Part shown: in pieces, positions 60,001-64,000 of the stretch
Layout of the letters: every line of letters begins with the position of its first letter
Numbering within the stretch: the first letter of the stretch is position 1
DNA from: Daphnia carinata
Taxonomy: Eukaryota; Arthropoda; Branchiopoda; Diplostraca; Daphniidae
NCBI RefSeq assembly: GCF_022539665.2
Contig: NC_081338.1
Span: 4,153,679-4,217,678, forward strand
Direction of reading: 5' to 3'
Length of the DNA stretch: 64,000 nt
The notes under the pieces: generated by a model
Seen by the model: only the letters and a program-made list of their open reading frames with translations
Databases searched by the model: none
Told to the model about the DNA's origin: nothing
Translations under genes and position numbers: made by a program

Positions 60001-63000
60001 AAAAGAAACGAAAAGTCCTATTAGATATGTTTGGTGCATTGTTGATTGTCGGTATTTGCTTGTAATCCGGCGTCGTGTGTGGGGCGACGACGTGTCAGAC
60101 GAAGCTTATTATATCAGGAAAAAGGGGGAGCGTCCTATAAAATAATAGTGACAGTTTTACGAGTTGTTATTCTACCCGCTGTGTGTCTATATCGAAGAGC
60201 CTATTTGTATAAGGACTCCATTCATTTCTTGTATCCCTACATAAAAAATTAGGAGATTAATAGGAAAGATTTTGTCACGAATGGGGAAGAAAAAGAATCA
60301 AATTATTTTCCGTGGTGAAAGAGAGAAGAACCACAGGAAGATGTTGTACATAATTGGGTCCAAGAGTCAACTGGAAACCGTATTCTTATCGCTTCGGTGG
60401 ACTTTACGGAGGTAGAGACAACCATTTCAAACAAAACAAAAAGCTTTGATGAGAAGGGGAAATCATAAGAAAAAAATTAGTCAAATGTGGGGGAAAGAAA
60501 AACACACAAAATCTGCTTATTTAAGTTTTCATTTCTTAATGTGGAAAGAAAAGAAAACAACAACATTTTAGTTGATTTACCCATTTTCGTGAGGAGGCGT
60601 TCCTAAACTCTCGTGTCGGGGATTTGCTTACGCGATGGCAGTCACGCACACAGCCGACATTGTCCACTTTGTACAGCTCACTTTTTATCGTCCATTTATT
60701 TAAATGGGCACAAGCTTTGCACGAAAGAGCTGAGCTCTTCATCTCCCATATTTATTCTCTTGACCTTCTTCCCCCAAACTATTGTGAATTTGGCTAAATT
60801 CGACGCACATAGTAACAAGAATCCCAACGAACTCGTTATTTTTACAACTGTACAGCAGCCGACGTTTGTATTATTAGAAATCGATTAATTATGCTTTGCC
60901 CTCTGTGCCGTAGAGATCGATTTTTTTTTTGGGCAGGGTTAAATTCCATGTTCTGCTGGCCGCTGATTGGGTGTTTTACAAATGACTTTCGTACATTTAT
61001 TTTTATCAGGCGTATTAAGGAGACCCATATAATAACATGTTACCTCTTACGTGAAACAAAGCCCACCGGGAAATGCTTCACGAGGGACGTACATGACGAG
61101 AAAATGCAGACGACAATTCTCTGAGGGTCATGTAACACATGTCTATGTAATACTATCCGTCATCGATCTACGTTAAAAACTTGTTATATTTAATGCTGCT
61201 ACGGAATAACCTCACTAAGGTATTTATTTTTATAAAACTAGAGAGAATTTTGGTTTTTTTTAAAGAAAAGATCCTTAGAGGGTGGATGCAATTGGATGTG
61301 CAAATTTGGGCTGTCCCCAGTTCGTAGTACAAATGTCGGGATAAATAGCTATGAATGATTGCCTGAGGCCAACAAGAGACCAATATTTTATCAACGCTGT
61401 ACCAACCGTAAGAAATAATGAAAATTGCAGATATCAAAGAATCGACAAAAAGGGCTACGAAGAGTTTGACGTCATGAATGCGCAAGTTTTTATTTTTCAT
61501 GTTCATAATATTGCAATGGTCCTACTCTATCGAGGACATTTACATATACACGTTGAGATGTCAACATGTATGAAATAGCTTCCCCCTGGGGTTTACCACT
61601 CTCTAGTGCCGCCCTCGTTTTCGAATTCACCTCAGTCGGAGCGAACGTGTCGTACGTTATTGATGTCCCCTCTATTATTTGAATGAAATCTACAATATTT
61701 CATCAACTTCAAAATAATGGATCATCCCCCCCCCAGAAAAATGTGGTTGTCCTTTCCTGATTGTTACTTTTCCTTTCTGATTATTTCATCAACCGACGTC
61801 ATTCATTTTCGGTGGAAACTCAAAAGTCTATTGAATTGATCAACTTAAATCAGACTCCGTACGTCGATGCAGACACGTATGCGCTCCAATGTTATTCACT
61901 TATAGCTTGCGTATGCATGTTATTCTCTCGAGGCTCTTATACACATCCAGCTGCAATGTCTGCACAGTCCGTAGTATATAATCTATAGGGCGACGAGTGC
62001 TAGAAGAGAGAGAGAAGAAAAAATATATATATATGTATATGTATAAATTCAACACGAACGTGATCAACCGGATGCGAACGAAAAGAGGGCCCGTGTGTAT
62101 AGAATCAATATATGTGTGTGTGTGTGTGTGTGTGTGTATACATTCTTCTTTTCTCCTTCAACGATCGGCCAAGGACGTTATAGGTGTGAACACTGCGGTA
62201 GACGGACTACATAAGAGTCTAAAATTAAACTTAACAAATAATCAATTAGAATGTCGGGACGTAACATTCCGCCATGTTCTTTTGCCGTTTCACAATTTAA
62301 TTTCTGGGCTGTTCGACGTTGATCGATTTTCAGATGTACGCTTCGTGTACGCGGCTACATGCGAAATAGGGTTGCTGTTTATTGCTATCTAATGACGATG
62401 CCGTAAGCCGATGAAGATGGGTTTCTCAATCCGCTCTATTTAACACGAAAAGAATGCGTTAACAAAAGAAAAAAAAATAAGGACCGAGATGCCTTACATC
62501 CAAATATAAAAGCTATCATACAGCCCATAGATTTATATAGAGAGATGAGAGGCACATCATAAAAAGAAAAAAGGACGGGGCCCTATATTTATACGGAGAT
62601 CTATACGAGAACATCAGGGCCATCTGCGATGGGCTGCGAGCCAAGAAACTCTTTTGCTGCAGTGGGATAAGACCCCCCCCCCCCCTCCCGGATACAAGGG
62701 TTGGGTCTTTCACGTTTCTAGCTGAACAGTTTCCCCTTTGCGCAGTGGCCACACCTACATTCACGATGATTACGTGAAATTATATTAACATTCGAGAATT
62801 TTTTTTTTGTGTGTGTGTTTTATAAAAATCGTTCCGAGAACGCATTACTAATCTGCTGTTTTTTTTTTTCAGTACTTATTCCTTATTTTTTTTTTTTGAA
62901 TTGTTAAAATCGATCATTTATTTTAAAATAAAAAGAATTAGAGAATTTTTTTTTTGTAATCTTTTGTATCTTTTTTTTTTATCCACGTGCCAAATGACAA

Positions 63001-64000
63001 CCTATAGAATCATATATGATGATGATGAAGAACAAGGAAATCAAACAAACGAGAGATAGAGGAAAAGGAGAGACTCAAATACCTTTTTGTTGTTGTTGTT
63101 TGTAATAAATAACAAGGGGCGTGAAAAATTCGGGACTAAATGAAATGAAAACAAAAAAAAAAATATTACAGGGGCAGGGGTGTAGTGAAAAAAAAATCAT
63201 CATCATTATAGAATCATGATAAACTTTGATCCAAACCAACAAACAAACTACAGAGAATGGCAGAATTTATGTAATGGCAGAGAGAGACTTTTCTTTTTTT
63301 TTTTTTTTTAGAGAGTATACTGAGATAGAGAGAGAAATGGGGGGGGGGGCGTTTTTTCTTCTTCTTTTGATGAGGAGGCGAGAGTTAGGGTATTGCACGT
63401 TAGGCGAAAAAGGTCATAGTATTGCTCATCGATACTGGATTTTTTAAGTAAAAAACATTTTTTTTGTGTCTTATTTCGAATTTTTGAAAATTTTTTTTTA
63501 TTCGTCAATTTTCTTTTTTTTTTTTTTTTATGCGACTACAAAGAAAAAAAAAGGAAATTTTAAAATCAACTTTTCTGCTCGTCTATATTTTTTTTTTTTT
63601 TTTTGTTTGAGAACGCACCATACACGCACACGTTTCTCGGGTTCATCTCAGACAAAAAAAAAAAAAAAAAAAACAAATTCGAAAGAGGAGATTGAAAAAA
63701 AGGTGGGCGTGAAAAAAACAAACAACGTCATTCATCATCTATTTATAAATCTGGAGAAAAATGTTTTCATTTCAGTATTGTTCTAAATTGACTTGTTGCT
63801 CGATTATGCGGCCGTGTGTATGTGTGTGTGTGTGTATGGTGTGTGTGGGTAATTTCAAAAAGGGAGAGAGAGGAGGAAAGGTGAAAAGTGTAATATCATA
63901 TACATTATCGAATTTGCTTGGCTTCCCTTTTTCTTTTTAAATTTAAAATTCTAATAGAGAAAGATGAAAGAAGTTATTATATTTATATAAGAGAGAGAGA
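57009..64000. other. Gene-poor sequence to the window end
   Basis: No coding gene is supported. Frames are short and of non-coding composition. Visible content: a CAG run near 57404-57420, (AT)n near 59082-59105, (GT)n at 62113-62138, C-runs near 62671-62684, many A/T homopolymers, and a (GT)n near 63818-63836. The part next to 57009 is likely the spastizin promoter and 5' region, but no clear TATA box or initiator was identified. Confidence 0.5.
62113..62138. repeat. (GT)n microsatellite
   Basis: About 13 uninterrupted GT units. Confidence 0.95.

Overview
The window is eukaryotic nuclear DNA from an arthropod, most likely a branchiopod crustacean of the Daphnia type. The inference rests on many 55-100 bp introns, very frequent homopolymer runs, a TATA plus TCAGT initiator promoter, and animal-specific genes (storkhead-box factor, spastizin, PPM1D phosphatase, zinc-knuckle Vasa). 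No database could be searched. Gene models were built by hand from splice sites, phase agreement and family motifs.

Layout, left to right. (1) 829-4458 (+): lysosomal alpha-mannosidase, 11 exons, complete catalytic motifs. (2) 4792-9389 (-): a large secreted protein rich in Pro, Tyr, Ser and Gln (about 1456 aa). Its non-coding first exon and TATA/initiator promoter lie 1.7 kb upstream at about 11.08-11.31 kb. Its 3' end converges on the mannosidase. (3) 11.3-16.3 kb: no gene recognised. (4) 16577-18627 (-): PPM1D/Wip1-type PP2C phosphatase, divergent from (5) 18999-20409 (+), ribosomal protein eS24; a perfect palindromic CRE lies between them. (6) 20.4-28.9 kb: long non-coding stretch. (7) 29005-39782 (+): storkhead-box winged-helix protein (STOX, Drosophila knockout), 11 coding exons. 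(8) 40.25-45.92 kb: a repeat island built as a large imperfect palindrome. Its arms of about 1.8 and 2.25 kb hold nearly identical cores, its outer ends carry fold-back (MITE-like) elements, and its central loop holds two tRNA-like sequences. (9) 47572-49975 (-): a broken, intron-containing copy of a Vasa-type DEAD-box helicase. (10) about 50.2-50.8 kb: another relative of the fold-back family. (11) 51222-56918 (-): spastizin (ZFYVE26) with a canonical FYVE finger. (12) 57.0-64.0 kb: no gene recognised, only simple repeats.

The genes do not form a pathway. Mannosidase (lysosomal glycan breakdown) and spastizin (autophagic lysosome reformation) both act in the endolysosomal system, but this is probably coincidence. 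The least ordinary structure is the palindromic repeat island at 40-46 kb: its inner arm blocks are almost identical while the flanking parts of the same arms have diverged.
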